Assembly (NCBI RefSeq): GCF_014236855.1
Contig: NZ_CP051261.1
Coordinates: 558,001-622,000, forward strand
Length of the DNA stretch: 64,000 bases
Source of the DNA: Xanthomonas sp. SI
Lineage (GTDB): Bacteria > Pseudomonadota > Gammaproteobacteria > Xanthomonadales > Xanthomonadaceae
Reading direction: 5' to 3'
The position numbers and the translations under genes were made by a program. This document shows, piece after piece, positions 17,331 through 27,418 of the stretch. Numbering within the stretch: the stretch's first letter is position 1; the number at the start of each line of letters is the position of its first letter. The notes under the pieces were generated by a model. It searched no databases, was not told where the DNA came from, and worked only from the letters and a program-made list of their open reading frames with translations.

Positions 17331-17906
17331 ATGAATGCCTCCCCCTCGGCTCCACGCCAGGCGACCGCGCGCGGCCGCTGGACGTTGATCGCGCTGTTCG
17401 CCCTGTTCTTCGGCTCGATGCTGGTCGCCGGCGCGCTGCGTTTTTCCGGCTGGCAACCGCCCGGCAGCCGCAACCACGGCGAGTTGCTGAAGCCGCCGGC
17501 CGACCTGCGCGCGCTGCAACCGCGGCTCGACGACGGCAGCGTCTACGCCTGGCAGCCGCAGCAGCGGCTGTGGCGCATCGCGCTGGCCCCGCCGCGCGAC
17601 TGCACTACCGCCTGCGAGGCGCTGGCGCGCGATCTGGACAAGGTCTGGCAGCTGTTCGGCCACGACGCCGACCATGTGCAGATTCTGTGGATCGGCACGC
17701 CGCCGCCGGCGGTGCGCGCGCTGCCGCAGGTGCGCGTGCTGCGTGCCGACGCGGCGTTGCTGGATGGCCTGCCGCGCGTGCACGACGCGGCCGGGGTGCC
17801 GGTCTACGTGATCGATCCGAACGGCTTCGTGGTGCTGCGCTACGCGCCGGGCTTCGACCCGGCCGGGCTGCGCGCGGACCTGGCGAAGCTGCTGAAACTC
17901 CTGTGA
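17331..17906 (+). CDS. SCO-like membrane-anchored protein of the cox cluster
   Basis: A 191-aa protein with one N-terminal membrane helix (about 17-40) and a periplasmic domain of thioredoxin-like pattern. Residues 91-95 read CTTAC, a C-x3-C pair at the place where SCO1/SenC proteins carry their copper-binding CPxxC. The distal part (VYVIDPNGFVVLRYAPGFDPAGLRADLAKLLKLL) also matches the SCO C-terminus. Otherwise similarity is weak, so it may be a diverged copper chaperone or thiol-reducing protein for the CuA site. It lies between surf1 and ctaA with very short gaps, supporting a role in oxidase assembly. Confidence 0.7.
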   Translation: MNASPSAPRQATARGRWTLIALFALFFGSMLVAGALRFSGWQPPGSRNHGELLKPPADLRALQPRLDDGSVYAWQPQQRLWRIALAPPRDCTTACEALARDLDKVWQLFGHDADHVQILWIGTPPPAVRALPQVRVLRADAALLDGLPRVHDAAGVPVYVIDPNGFVVLRYAPGFDPAGLRADLAKLLKLL

Positions 17907-17916
17907 GCCGTCCCCT

Positions 17917-19080
17917 ATGAACCTGTTCGCGCCACCGGCGCTGTTTCGGCACTTCCACCGCATGGCCTGGCTGGCGGCGCTATTCACCGCCAGCACGATC
18001 ATGTTCGGTTCGTTCGTGCGCCTGTCCGATGCGGGCATGAGTTGCCCGGACTGGCCGACCTGCTATGGCCGGGTGACCTGGCCGCAGAGCAGCGACGAGG
18101 CCAACGCGCACGCGGCCAGCAAGATCCGTCCGCTGGAGACGCACAAGGCCTGGCGCGAGCAGGTGCACCGCTTCCTGGCCGGGGCGCTGGGCGTGGAAGT
18201 GCTGGTGCTGTCGCTGCTGGCCGCGCGCCGGCGGCGCCTGGGCATCGCGCAGATCGTCGGCGCCGCTGTGCTGGTGGCGCTGTCGATCCCGCTGTACATG
18301 TCCGGCTGGCCGTCGCTGGCGATGGCGCTGGCCGCTGCCGGCGAAGCGATCCTGCTGCTGGCGGCGCTGCGCTGGTCCAACAGCGACCTGGCGCGCGCGG
18401 CGGTGCTGACCCTGGCGGTGGTGATCTTCCAGGCGCTGCTCGGCATGTGGACGGTGACCCTGCTGCTCAAGCCGATCGTGGTGATGGGGCATCTGCTCGG
18501 CGGCCTGCTGATGTTCTCGCTGCTGGTGTGGATGGCCTGGCGCGCCACCCATCTGCCGATCACCTTGGCCGACGCGTCGCGGCTGAAGTGGCTGCTGCGC
18601 CTGGGCGTGGCGCTGCTGGCACTGCAGATCGCGCTCGGCGGCTGGGTCAGCGCCAACTACGCGGCGCTGGCCTGCGGCGGCGGCAGTTGGTCGGCCGACA
18701 ACTTCCCGCGCTGCGTCAGCCAGTGGTGGCCGCCGCACGATTTCCGCGAAGGCTTCACCCTGTGGCGCGGCATCGGCGTGGACTACGAAGGCGGCGTGCT
18801 CGACGGCGCGGCGCGCATCGCGATCCAGATGGCGCACCGGATGATGGCGCTGCTGGTGGCGGCCTACCTGCTGTGGCTGGGCTGGCGGCTGAGCCGCTCG
18901 CCGGGCATGCGCGGCTGGGCGGCGGCGCTGGCGCTGCTGCTGGTGGCGCAGGTCAGCCTGGGCATCCTCAACGTCAAGCTGGCGCTGCCGCTGCCGGTGG
19001 CGGTGCTGCACAACGCCGGCGCGGTGGCGCTGCTGTTCGTGCTGGTGTCGCTGCTGGCGCGGCTGCGGGCGCCGCAATGA
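17917..19080 (+). CDS. ctaA: Haem A synthase (Cox15/CtaA)
   Basis: Converts haem O to haem A in the inner membrane. The 387-aa protein shows the paired four-helix layout of the family. N-terminal [22 protein letters not shown] and the EQVHRFLAG motif with a haem-ligand His are present, and a second-half counterpart ([19 protein letters not shown] and [15 protein letters not shown]) follows. It starts 10 nt after the SCO-like gene, and its stop overlaps the ctaB start (ATGA). Confidence 0.95.
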   Translation: MNLFAPPALFRHFHRMAWLAALFTASTIMFGSFVRLSDAGMSCPDWPTCYGRVTWPQSSDEANAHAASKIRPLETHKAWREQVHRFLAGALGVEVLVLSLLAARRRRLGIAQIVGAAVLVALSIPLYMSGWPSLAMALAAAGEAILLLAALRWSNSDLARAAVLTLAVVIFQALLGMWTVTLLLKPIVVMGHLLGGLLMFSLLVWMAWRATHLPITLADASRLKWLLRLGVALLALQIALGGWVSANYAALACGGGSWSADNFPRCVSQWWPPHDFREGFTLWRGIGVDYEGGVLDGAARIAIQMAHRMMALLVAAYLLWLGWRLSRSPGMRGWAAALALLLVAQVSLGILNVKLALPLPVAVLHNAGAVALLFVLVSLLARLRAPQ

Positions 19081-20015
19081 GCGCCAAGGGCATCCACTGG
19101 CGCGACTACTGGGACCTGACCAAGCCCAAGGTGGTGGCGCTGATCGTGTTCACCGCACTGGTCGGCATGTGCCTGGCGGTTCCCGGTGTGCCGACCTGGG
19201 CGCAGGTGCGCACCGGCGTGATCGGCTTCTTCGGCATCTGGCTGGCGGCATCGGCCGCGGCGGCGATCAATCAGTTGCTGGATGCGCGCATCGACGCGCA
19301 GATGGCGCGCACCTCGTGGCGGCCGCTGGTGGTGGGCAAGGTGCTGCCGTGGCAGGTGCTGCTGTTCGCCACGGCGCTGACCGCGTTGTCGATGGCGATC
19401 CTGGTGATCTGGGTCAACACCATCACCGCGGTGCTGACCTTCGCCTCGCTGATCGGCTATGCGGTGATCTACACCGTGTTCCTCAAGCGCACCACGCCGC
19501 AGAACATCGTCATCGGCGGCCTGGCCGGCGCGGCGCCGCCGCTGCTGGGCTGGGCCGCGATCACCGGCATGCAGGGGCAGTGGGACTGGGCCTACGCCTC
19601 GCTGCTGGTGCTGATCATCTTCGTGTGGACGCCGCCGCACTTCTGGGCGCTGGCGATCTTCCGCCGCGCCGACTACGCCAAGGCATCGGTGCCGATGCTG
19701 CCGGTCACCCACGGCGTGGCGCATACGCGCAAGCAGATCCTGGTGTACACGCTGCTGCTGGTGGTGGCGACGCTGCTGCCGGCGGCGGTGGGCATGAGCG
19801 GCGTGTTCTATCTCGGCGGCGCGCTGGTGCTGAACGCGGTGTTCGTCTGGTACGCCTGGCGCATGCTCGACCCGCCGGACGAGATGTTCTCGATGCGCAT
19901 GTTCGGCTATTCGATCGTGTACCTGATGGCGCTGTTCGCGTTCCTGCTGGTCGATCACTGGCTGCTGCCGGCACTGCCGATGGCGATGCCGACGCCGATG
20001 CCGACCGGCGCGTGA
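19077..20015 (+). CDS. ctaB: Protohaem IX farnesyltransferase (haem O synthase)
   Basis: Adds a farnesyl group to haem B, supplying haem O to CtaA. The 312-aa UbiA-type membrane enzyme has [17 protein letters not shown] at its N-terminus, the first Asp-rich region [19 protein letters not shown] and the cytoplasmic loop [28 protein letters not shown], which is characteristic of the CyoE/CtaB group. It overlaps ctaA by 4 bp, and the following GTG gene overlaps its stop. Confidence 0.95.
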   Translation: MSAKGIHWRDYWDLTKPKVVALIVFTALVGMCLAVPGVPTWAQVRTGVIGFFGIWLAASAAAAINQLLDARIDAQMARTSWRPLVVGKVLPWQVLLFATALTALSMAILVIWVNTITAVLTFASLIGYAVIYTVFLKRTTPQNIVIGGLAGAAPPLLGWAAITGMQGQWDWAYASLLVLIIFVWTPPHFWALAIFRRADYAKASVPMLPVTHGVAHTRKQILVYTLLLVVATLLPAAVGMSGVFYLGGALVLNAVFVWYAWRMLDPPDEMFSMRMFGYSIVYLMALFAFLLVDHWLLPALPMAMPTPMPTGA

Positions 20016-20482
20016 GCCGGCTGCGCCACGCCGGACTGCTGGCGCTGACGCTGGCGGCGCTGCCGTTTCCGGCGTTGGCGTGGGACACGCCGGAACAGGC
20101 GATCGACGCCTACCTGGCCTTCGAGCTGGACGGCGGGCGGCTGCAGGCATGGCCGTTCGCGCGCTACATCGTGGCGCCGCGCGGCTACGACGAACCGGGC
20201 TGGGACGTGCTGCATGCGGTGCGCGGCTGGCAGCGCGGCGCGGTGCGCTGCGACGACCCCGCGCGTTGCGAGGTCGTGGTGCTGTTCGAATACGCCGACA
20301 CGCTGGCCCTGCCGGCGGCATGGCAACTGATGCCGCACCCGCATGGCGGCAGCGAGCGGGTGCGCTATGCGCTGCAGCGGCAGCCCGCGCCGGACGGCTG
20401 GCGCGTGGCCTCCACGCTCGGCCCGCCGCGGGTCAGGCTGAAGGTGGTGGCGACGCTGTGGCCGGACGCTGCCGCCGACTGA
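20012..20482 (+). CDS. Small exported protein at the end of the cox cluster
   Basis: A 156-residue product with a signal peptide ([23 protein letters not shown], cut before WDTPEQ). It starts at GTG 20012, overlapping the ctaB stop by 4 bp. The mature part holds two Cys (CDDPARC) that could form a disulfide and a [16 protein letters not shown] strand-turn-strand pattern like small NTF2- or DUF3828-like domains. I do not recognise the family. The overlap suggests co-translation with ctaB, so a periplasmic role around oxidase biogenesis is possible but unproven. Confidence 0.65.
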   Translation: MSRLRHAGLLALTLAALPFPALAWDTPEQAIDAYLAFELDGGRLQAWPFARYIVAPRGYDEPGWDVLHAVRGWQRGAVRCDDPARCEVVVLFEYADTLALPAAWQLMPHPHGGSERVRYALQRQPAPDGWRVASTLGPPRVRLKVVATLWPDAAAD

Positions 20483-20635
20483 GCCGCGCCGATCCACCAC
20501 GGCGCGCTGGCGCTGGCGCCGCAGCCGGTGGGGCCGGAGCGGCTACGATCCTTCGTTCGATGGCTTCCGGCGCGGCGCGCGCTCCCTGGCAGGCGCGTGC
20601 GCCAGCACGGACGCGTGCCGCGATGACCAGGGCGC

Positions 20636-22222
20636 TCAGCTCAGCCAGTGCTGGCAGCTGTCGCGGTCCTGGCTGCCGCAGCTTTGCTGCATCTTGTGCT
20701 GCAGGCGTGCGAGCACGGCGCTGCCGCCATGGCCCTTGCTCCAGCCCTGCAAGGTCTTGGCCAGGGTGTCGAAGCGCTGCCTGGTGCGCTGGTGGTAGCC
20801 GCCGGGCTGCCCGGCCAGTTCGCCGATGACCTGGCCGGCGGCGGCCTCGATCGCAGCCGCGTTGTCCGGCTGCAGCCGGATCAGGCCATCGACATAGAGC
20901 ACGCCCCACTGCACCCGGGTGGCGGGGCCTTCGGCGCTCTCGTAGGCCTTCTTCAGCCAGTACAGCGCGGTCTGCTTGTCGCCGCGCGCCTCGGCCAGGC
21001 CGGCCAGTTCCGGCATGTAGTAGTACGGCGTCTTGCTGCGCCCCAGCTCTGCCAGCAGCAGCTGTTCGGCGCCGGCGCTGTCGCCGGCGTCGTCGAGCAG
21101 GCCGGCGGCATTGCTGATCGTGGACTGGCGTTCGTAGTCGGTCTTGGCCGCCTGTTCGGCCCACTGCACGCGCTGTTGCACCTTGGCGACCACCGCGGCC
21201 GGCAGCGGCGGATGCGGCGCGTCGCCGGCGTCGGCCGGCTGGCCCTGCGCCAGCCGCGCCAGCTGGATGTCGGCGTACGCGGTATCCAGGCGGTCGCTGA
21301 TCGGCAGGCTGCTGTCGGCATAGACCTTGTCCAGCGCGCCGGTCAGCGCGTTGGACAGCGTGGCCCGTTCGCCGGCATCGGCGGCCGCGGCCTGCACCAG
21401 CTCGCGCGCCGAATAGGTCAGGGTGCTGCGGTTGGCGCGCACCTCGGCCGGATCGGCCAGCACCGCCTGCAGCAGGCTGCGATCGGCGGCACGGCGCTTG
21501 GCGTCGGTGGTGCCGGCCTTGTCCGGATCCCGCGCGGCCAGCGCCAGCAGCGCGAAGCGGCGCTGCAGCGCCGGCTGCGGCGCGGCGGCGGCCAGTTGCG
21601 CGAGCACGCCGGCGGCCTGCTCCGGCTTGACCAGTTGGCTGGCATCCACCGCCCAGCCGTATTCGCCGAGCAGGGTCCAATCGTCGGCGCTGAGCGTGGT
21701 CGGCGCCTGCAACGCCTTCTGCAGCAGCTGTGCCGACGTGGTGGTGCGGGTCGCGGCCACGCGCAAGGCCTCGGCCAGACGCCCGGTGTCGCTGTCGCCG
21801 GCCAGGCGGGTGACCTCGCTGCGATCCGGGCGCAGCACGATGATGGTCGGATAGCCCTTGATGCCGAAGCGTTCGCCCCAGGCCTGCGCGCCTTCCGAAT
21901 CGCCGTCCAGATGCACCGCGACGAAGGCGCGGGTGCGGGCGATGAAGGCCGGGTCCTTGAACAGCGTGGCCTTGAGCCGGTTGCACGGCGGGCACCAGGC
22001 CGCGCCCCAGTACAGCAGCACCGGCTTGTTCTGTTCGCGCGCTTCGGCGAAGGCGTCGTCGACATCGCCCTCGCGCCAGGCGATGCCGGCGCTGTCGGGC
22101 GCCTTGGCCGGCGCGGCGACCTGCGGCTTGGCGGGAGCGGGCGGCTTGTCGCAGCCGCCCAGCGCCAGCACTGCGGCAAGGCTGGCGGACGTCATCACGG
22201 AAAGGCGGAGCGTACGGCGCAT
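20636..22222 (-). CDS. Thioredoxin-domain lipoprotein with long C-terminal helical region
   Basis: A periplasmic lipoprotein of 528 aa. The ATG at 22222 begins a lipoprotein signal (LALGGC, lipidated Cys24). A thioredoxin-fold domain follows (about 45-165) with the redox pair WCPPC (Cys77, Cys80) and the cis-proline loop GIKGYPTIIVL. The remaining roughly 350 residues are Ala/Leu-rich helices with spaced repeats, probably TPR-like (for example TPYYYMPELAGLAEARGDKQTALYWLKKAYE). It would act as a disulfide reductase or isomerase, perhaps for envelope proteins. An upstream in-frame ATG at 22279 is rejected because it would bury the signal. Confidence 0.85.
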   Translation of the reverse strand: MRRTLRLSVMTSASLAAVLALGGCDKPPAPAKPQVAAPAKAPDSAGIAWREGDVDDAFAEAREQNKPVLLYWGAAWCPPCNRLKATLFKDPAFIARTRAFVAVHLDGDSEGAQAWGERFGIKGYPTIIVLRPDRSEVTRLAGDSDTGRLAEALRVAATRTTTSAQLLQKALQAPTTLSADDWTLLGEYGWAVDASQLVKPEQAAGVLAQLAAAAPQPALQRRFALLALAARDPDKAGTTDAKRRAADRSLLQAVLADPAEVRANRSTLTYSARELVQAAAADAGERATLSNALTGALDKVYADSSLPISDRLDTAYADIQLARLAQGQPADAGDAPHPPLPAAVVAKVQQRVQWAEQAAKTDYERQSTISNAAGLLDDAGDSAGAEQLLLAELGRSKTPYYYMPELAGLAEARGDKQTALYWLKKAYESAEGPATRVQWGVLYVDGLIRLQPDNAAAIEAAAGQVIGELAGQPGGYHQRTRQRFDTLAKTLQGWSKGHGGSAVLARLQHKMQQSCGSQDRDSCQHWLS

Positions 22223-22549
22223 ACGTCGGTCACCGGGCGAAGAGGGGAGGGCGGCAACGGCGGATGCCGTGCAGGCCATGGCGCCAACCGTGCACTCTAC
22301 CTAGCCGATCGTGCCGGGGGTACCGGGCGGACATGTCGGTTGCGCATTTGCATATGCCGCGATTCAGCGGTGGCGGCCGGTGCGCGTTTGCGGCACGGCA
22401 CGGACGATGGCGCGTGTGGCGGGGGGGCAGCTACCGCGCAGCGTTCCGCTTTCGCCACAGTGGATCGCGTAGATCGGCGTGTTGCGCACGCAGGCGGCGG
22501 CCGCGCCTTCTCGGGAAGACGGCGGCGATCCATCGCTGCCGCGCGGTCG
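22223..22549. other. Intergenic region, no feature recognised
   Basis: This 327-bp stretch lies between two minus-strand genes. It should hold the promoter for the thioredoxin lipoprotein and perhaps the end of the upstream transcript. Open frames here lack ribosome-binding sites and look like high-GC chance frames. I see no clear hairpin with T-run. Confidence 0.5.
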
Positions 22550-23533
22550 CTAGTCCTGTGCCGCCGTCTTCGTCTCGCGGGCATAACGCTGCGCGACGAA
22601 GGCGCAGACGATCAGCTGGATCTGGTGATAGATCATCACCGGCAGCACGATCGCGCCCAGGCTGCCGCTGGCGAACAGCACCTTGGCCATCGGCACGCCG
22701 GTGGCCAGGCTCTTCTTCGAACCACAGAACACGATCGGGATCTCGTCGTGGCGGCCGAAGCCCACCCGTCGCGTGGCGAAGGTGATCAGCCCCATCGCCA
22801 GCGCCAGCAGCAGCGCGGCGACCAGCGCCACGCCGAGCAGCGCCGGTAACGGCGTCTTGCGCCACAGGCCCTCGATCACCGCGGCGCTGAAGGCGGTGTA
22901 GACCACCAGCAGGATCACGCCCTGGTCGGTGTAGCGCAGCACCGCGCGGCGCCGTTCGACCCAGGCGCCGATCCAGGGCCGCAGCAGGTGGCCGGCCACG
23001 AACGGCACCAGCAACTGCAGCATGATCTTGCCCATCGCCTCCAGCGGGTTGGCCATCGCGCTCTGCGCGCCGGCCAGCAGGCCCATCAGCAGCGGGGTCA
23101 GGAACACCCCGAGCAGGCTCGACAGCGACGCGCTGCACACCGCCGCCGGCACGTTGCCGCCGGCCATCGAGGTGAACGCGATCGACGACTGCACGGTGGA
23201 CGGCAGCGCGCACAGGAACAGCACGCCGATGTACAGCTCCGGGGTCAGCAGCCAGTGCGACAGCGGCTTGAGCAGCAGCCCCAGCAGCGGGAACAGCACG
23301 AAGGTGGCGGCGAGGATGGTCAGGTGCAGGCGCCAGTGCAGCGCACCGGCGACGATCGCCTCGCGCGACAGGCGTGCGCCGTGCAGGAAGAACAACGCGG
23401 CGATGGCGATGTCGGTGACGTCGTCCATGATCGCCGCGGCCTGTCCGCGCACCGGCAGCAGCGAGGCCAGCAGCACGGTGCCGAGCAGGGCCAGTGTGAA
23501 GGGTTCGATGCGGAGTTTTTTCAGCAGGCTCAT
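22550..23533 (-). CDS. Bile acid:sodium symporter-like (SBF/YfeH-type) transporter
   Basis: A 327-aa inner-membrane protein with about ten hydrophobic helices. Conserved stretches of the SBF-like family (PF13593 type) are visible: DIAIAALFFLHGARLSREAI, FLCALPSTVQSSIAFTSMAGGN and VFCGSKKSLATGVPMAKVLF. The natural substrate of this branch is unsettled; sodium-coupled export or import of an organic anion is the family expectation. The ATG at 23533 fits the usual MSLLKKLRIEPF-like N-terminus. It is probably monocistronic. Confidence 0.85.
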   Translation of the reverse strand: MSLLKKLRIEPFTLALLGTVLLASLLPVRGQAAAIMDDVTDIAIAALFFLHGARLSREAIVAGALHWRLHLTILAATFVLFPLLGLLLKPLSHWLLTPELYIGVLFLCALPSTVQSSIAFTSMAGGNVPAAVCSASLSSLLGVFLTPLLMGLLAGAQSAMANPLEAMGKIMLQLLVPFVAGHLLRPWIGAWVERRRAVLRYTDQGVILLVVYTAFSAAVIEGLWRKTPLPALLGVALVAALLLALAMGLITFATRRVGFGRHDEIPIVFCGSKKSLATGVPMAKVLFASGSLGAIVLPVMIYHQIQLIVCAFVAQRYARETKTAAQD

Positions 23534-23821
23534 CGGCGGTGGAATCTCGGCGAAGGGGGCCGTCGGCAGGGGCGGCACGGGAAGCGCGATCGCGATGCTG
23601 CGTGCGCAACTGCGCCGTGGTGCGGATGGCGCGGGATCTCGGCGACAACGCAGGACGCGGTTGCGCCGTCTGTGGACCATCGTAGACCACGGTCGGCGGC
23701 GAGGGCCACGTGCGAGCGCGAGCGCGCTGCGGATCGCATGCGCCGCGCCCGGTGCCGGTCGACCACGCGCGCAAACTGCATCCGCACTCCGCGCATCGTA
23801 GCCGCAGGCAGACGCATCAGG

Positions 23822-25561
23822 TCAGCGCGCACCGGGCCGCAGCCGCAGCAGTTCGCGCAGTTCGTACTTGTCGGTCTCGTCCAGGCCTTGCGCGCGCTGC
23901 TTGGCCTGCAGTTCCTCCAGCCGTTGCTGCAGGGTCTGCCGTTCCAGCTGCACCACCACGTCGTGCAGTTCCTGGCGCCAGCTGGCGGTTTCGCCGGGAA
24001 TCTCCTGCACCGCCAGTTTCTGCAGCGCGGGCAGTTCCTCGCGTTCGTGGAAATGCTCGAGCAGGGCGCCGGTGGAGATGTCCGGGCGCGTGTGCACGAT
24101 CTCCAGCAGTTCGATCATCAGTTCGATGCCGGGCAGGCGCAGGCCGGCGAACGGGTAGGGCGGGGGCAGGTCCAGCGCCAGCGCCGGCGTGTGCAGCAGG
24201 CGTACGATCGCCTCGCGCACCAGGCTGCGCTTTTGCGTCGGCCGTAGCGCCGCGCGCGGCGGCGGCTTGGCCAGCTGCGCGGCGGCGGGCGCCGGGCCGC
24301 CGATGCCGGTGATCTCGGCCAGGCGCTGGCGCATCAGGTCGCCGAAGGCGCCATCGGGAATCTGCGCCAGCATCGGCCGCGCGCGCTCGGCCAGCCGCGC
24401 CTTGCCGTCGAGCGTGGCCAGGTTGACCTCGCGCGAGAGTTCGTCGAAGAAGAACTGCGACAGCGGCGTGGCCTGCTGCAGGCGCGCGGCGAAGCCGTCG
24501 GCGCCTTCCTTGCGCACGATGCTGTCCGGGTCCTCGCCGTCGGGCAGGAACAGGAAGAACGCCTGGCGCCCGTCCTTCATCCGCGGCAGCACCGATTCCA
24601 GCGCCTTCCAGCCGGCGCGGCGGCCGGCGGCGTCGCCGTCGAAGCAGAAGAACACGTCCGGCGCGTTGCGGAACAGCAGCTCGGCGTGGTCGGAGGTGGT
24701 CGCGGTGCCCAGCGTCGCCACCGCCTGGGTGACGCCGAACTGGAACAGCGAGACCACGTCCATGTAGCCCTCGACCACGATCAGCCGTTCGATCTTCTGG
24801 TTGGCCTGGCGCACCTGCCACAGGCCGTACAGCTCGCGGCCCTTGTGGAACAGCGCGGTCTCCGGCGAGTTCAGGTACTTGGGGCCGTCGTCCTTGTCCA
24901 TGACCCGGCCGCCGAAGGCGATGACCCGGCCGCGGCGGTCGAAGATCGGGAACATGACCCGGTCGCGGAACTTGTCGTAGACGTGGCCGCGCTCGTTCTT
25001 GGAGAACAGCCCGGCGCGCTCGAGCAGCTTGTGGCGGCGCTCGTCGGTACCCAGTGCGTCCTTCAGCGCGCTGAAGCCGTCCGGCGCGTAGCCGATTTGG
25101 AAGCGCGCGCGGTTGTCGGCGTCCACGCCGCGGCCGTCGAGGTAGCTGCGCGCCTTGTCGCTGGTGTCGAGCTGGCGCTGGAAGAACTTGGTCGCCGCGT
25201 CCAGCGCCGAGTACAGGTCGCGATGGTCGTCGCCGGCGGCCTGCGCGGCGCCGCGTTGTTGCGCATCGCGCGGCACTTCCATGCCGGCGCGCTTGGCCAG
25301 TTCGTCGACCGCGTCGAGGAACTCGAGGCGGTCGTAGTTCATCAGGAAGCTGATCGCGGTACCGTGCGCGCCGCAGCCGAAGCAGTGGTAGAACTGCTTG
25401 GTCGGCGACACCGTGAACGAGGCCGAGCGCTCGTCGTGGAACGGGCAGCGCGCCGCGTACTCCTTGCCCTGGCGCTTAAGCGGCACGCGCGTGCCGACCA
25501 CCTCGACGATGTCGGTGCGGGCGAGCAGGTCGTCGATGAACGCGTCGGGGATGCGGGCCAT
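23822..25561 (-). CDS. dnaG: DNA primase
   Basis: Makes RNA primers for DNA replication. At 579 aa it is almost the size of E. coli DnaG (581). The N-terminal zinc-binding domain has ligands Cys39, His42, Cys60 and Cys63 (CPFHDERSASF...HCFGCG). The catalytic TOPRIM core contains VVEGYMDVV and CFDGDAAGRRAG, and a C-terminal helicase-interaction region follows. The start at 25561 matches the conserved MARIPDAFIDDLL N-terminus. It is downstream of the brkB-like gene on the same strand. Confidence 0.97.
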   Translation of the reverse strand: MARIPDAFIDDLLARTDIVEVVGTRVPLKRQGKEYAARCPFHDERSASFTVSPTKQFYHCFGCGAHGTAISFLMNYDRLEFLDAVDELAKRAGMEVPRDAQQRGAAQAAGDDHRDLYSALDAATKFFQRQLDTSDKARSYLDGRGVDADNRARFQIGYAPDGFSALKDALGTDERRHKLLERAGLFSKNERGHVYDKFRDRVMFPIFDRRGRVIAFGGRVMDKDDGPKYLNSPETALFHKGRELYGLWQVRQANQKIERLIVVEGYMDVVSLFQFGVTQAVATLGTATTSDHAELLFRNAPDVFFCFDGDAAGRRAGWKALESVLPRMKDGRQAFFLFLPDGEDPDSIVRKEGADGFAARLQQATPLSQFFFDELSREVNLATLDGKARLAERARPMLAQIPDGAFGDLMRQRLAEITGIGGPAPAAAQLAKPPPRAALRPTQKRSLVREAIVRLLHTPALALDLPPPYPFAGLRLPGIELMIELLEIVHTRPDISTGALLEHFHEREELPALQKLAVQEIPGETASWRQELHDVVVQLERQTLQQRLEELQAKQRAQGLDETDKYELRELLRLRPGAR

Positions 25562-25628
25562 GGGCGATAGGATGCCATGCGTCCGCGCCGCGGCCACGGA
25601 TCGGGCCGCAAACCCCGGCGTTGCGGTG

Positions 25629-26543
25629 CTACAGCTGCGGCGGAATCGCGGTGATCGCGCTGGCGTCGATCCCGGCCGCGGCGAGCTTGCGCCGCGAGCG
25701 CAGGCGCTCGTCGATCACCGCGGTGATCAGCGCGCCGACGAAGAACACCACGGTGGCGTAGTAGATCCACACCAGCAGGATCACCAGCGCGCCCATCGAG
25801 CCGTAGGCGCTGCCCGGCGCGGCGGTGGCGATGTACACGCCGATCGCATAGCGGCCGGCCACGAACAGGCAGGCGGTGATGGCGCCGCCGATGAACGCCT
25901 GGCGCCATTCCACGCGCCGGTCCGGCAGGTAGTGGTAGAGCACGGCGAAGGCCAGGATGTAGATCGCCAGCGTGGAGGCATAGCCCACCGCCGGCAGCAG
26001 CGAGGGCATGCGCGCGAACAGCACCTGCACCACGGTGGTCAGGATCATCGAGATCAGCAGCAGAAAGCCCAGCCCCAGCACCACGCCAAAGGAGAACACG
26101 CGCTTCTTCAGCCACGCCAACAGTCCTTCCAGGCGCTGCTTGTCGGTGCGGAAGATCAGGTTCAGCGCGTTCTGCAGTTGCGCGAACACCGCGGTGGCGC
26201 CGACGAACAGCAGCAGCGTGCTCCACAGCCCGGCCAGCGAACCGATGCTGGGCTGGTTCTTGGCGTTGTCGATGATGGTCTGCGCCACTTCGCGCGCGCC
26301 GTGCCCGGCCAGTTGCCCGATCTGCTCGATGAAGGCCTGCTGCGCCTGCGGGTACAGCGAGGCGGTCAGCCACAGCAGCAGCACCAGCAGCGGCGCCAGC
26401 GACAGCAGCGCGTAGAACGACAGCGAGGCGGCCTGGGTCATCACGTCGATCTCGACGAAACGCCGCAGCAATGCCGCCGGCAGGCTCTGCTGCAGGCGTT
26501 CCAGGTGTTTTTGCAGGCGGGCGGGCGACAGCGACAGGGACAT
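25629..26543 (-). CDS. YihY/BrkB-family inner-membrane protein
   Basis: A 304-aa protein with about six membrane helices and the YihY landmark motifs: QAASLSFYALLSLAPLLVLLLW near the N-terminus and GALVILLVWIYYATVVFFVGALITAV near the C-terminus. The family was once mis-annotated as ribonuclease BN; its transport function is uncertain. It lies between yqeY and dnaG in the same direction. Confidence 0.9.
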   Translation of the reverse strand: MSLSLSPARLQKHLERLQQSLPAALLRRFVEIDVMTQAASLSFYALLSLAPLLVLLLWLTASLYPQAQQAFIEQIGQLAGHGAREVAQTIIDNAKNQPSIGSLAGLWSTLLLFVGATAVFAQLQNALNLIFRTDKQRLEGLLAWLKKRVFSFGVVLGLGFLLLISMILTTVVQVLFARMPSLLPAVGYASTLAIYILAFAVLYHYLPDRRVEWRQAFIGGAITACLFVAGRYAIGVYIATAAPGSAYGSMGALVILLVWIYYATVVFFVGALITAVIDERLRSRRKLAAAGIDASAITAIPPQL

Positions 26544-26675
26544 GGGAGCGGGGAGCAGCCTTGCGACGGGCGCGGCATCGTGCGATGCCGGGCCCGCGTG
26601 TGCGCTGAAGGTGTCGCAGGCTCGCCGGCGTTGTAGCAGCCTGCGGCCGAAAGGCGGGTGAAACCCGCCGCCGGA

Positions 26676-27122
26676 TCAGCCGGCCAGCTGCTGCTTGACC
26701 AGCACCGAGACCAGGCCCATGTCGGCCTTGCCGGCCAGCGCCGGCTTCAGCACGGCCATCAGCTTGCCCATGTCGGCCGCGCTGCTGGCGCCGGTCTGCG
26801 CGATCGCGGCCTGGATCGCGGCGACGATCTCCGCCTCGCCGAGCTTGGCCGGCAGGTAGCGCTCGATCACCACGATCTCCTCGCGCTCGATCGACGCCAG
26901 GTCCTCGCGCCCGGCCGCGGCGTACTGGCTCACCGAGTCCTTGCGCTGCTTGACCATCTTGTCCATCAGCGCCAGCACCGCGGCGTCGTCCACGTCCTTG
27001 CGCTCGTCCACTTCCTTCTGCTTGATCGCGGCGTTGATCAGCCGGATCACGCCCAGGCTGTGCGTGTCGCGGGCCTTCATCGCGGCCTTCATGTCGTCGA
27101 TGAGCTGCTGCTTGAGGGTCAT
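26676..27122 (-). CDS. yqeY: GatB/YqeY domain protein
   Basis: A 148-aa soluble protein matching the YqeY family in full: MTLKQQLIDDMKAAMKARD at the start, ERKDVDDAAVLALMDKMVKQRKDSVSQY in the middle, and the QTGASSAADMGKLMAVL region near the C-terminus. It resembles the tRNA-interacting tail domain of the GatB amidotransferase subunit, but its own activity is not established. It commonly sits between rpsU and dnaG, as here. Confidence 0.93.
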   Translation of the reverse strand: MTLKQQLIDDMKAAMKARDTHSLGVIRLINAAIKQKEVDERKDVDDAAVLALMDKMVKQRKDSVSQYAAAGREDLASIEREEIVVIERYLPAKLGEAEIVAAIQAAIAQTGASSAADMGKLMAVLKPALAGKADMGLVSVLVKQQLAG

Positions 27123-27324
27123 GAGGGGCTCCAGGGGAAAGGGAAGAAGGGGATGGGCATTCTAGGCGCTGTGCCGTGCCAGTCCCGGCTGGGCCAGGGC
27201 GGGTGCGGGGCAAGCGCAAGGGGGGCGCGGGAATCGGTCCCGGTGCGGGGCAGACCGGCGGGTTGGGCCTCGGCGGGGCGCCACGGGGCAGTGGCCGCAG
27301 ATCTGGACCTTAATCCAAGGCCAC

Positions 27325-27358
27325 ACAAAAAGCCGGCGACGCTTGCGCGTGCCGGCTT
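27325..27358 (-). terminator. Intrinsic terminator after rpsU
   Basis: Read on the minus strand, GCCGGCACGCG and CGTCGCCGGC form a stem with a CAA(G) loop followed by TTTTTGTGTGG. This is a good rho-independent terminator 60 nt after the rpsU stop, so much rpsU mRNA should end before yqeY. Confidence 0.8.
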
Positions 27359-27418
27359 CGTGGGCTTACCGTAGCGGATGCCGAAACCGGCACAACCCGC
27401 TACCGCAAACCGCGATCC

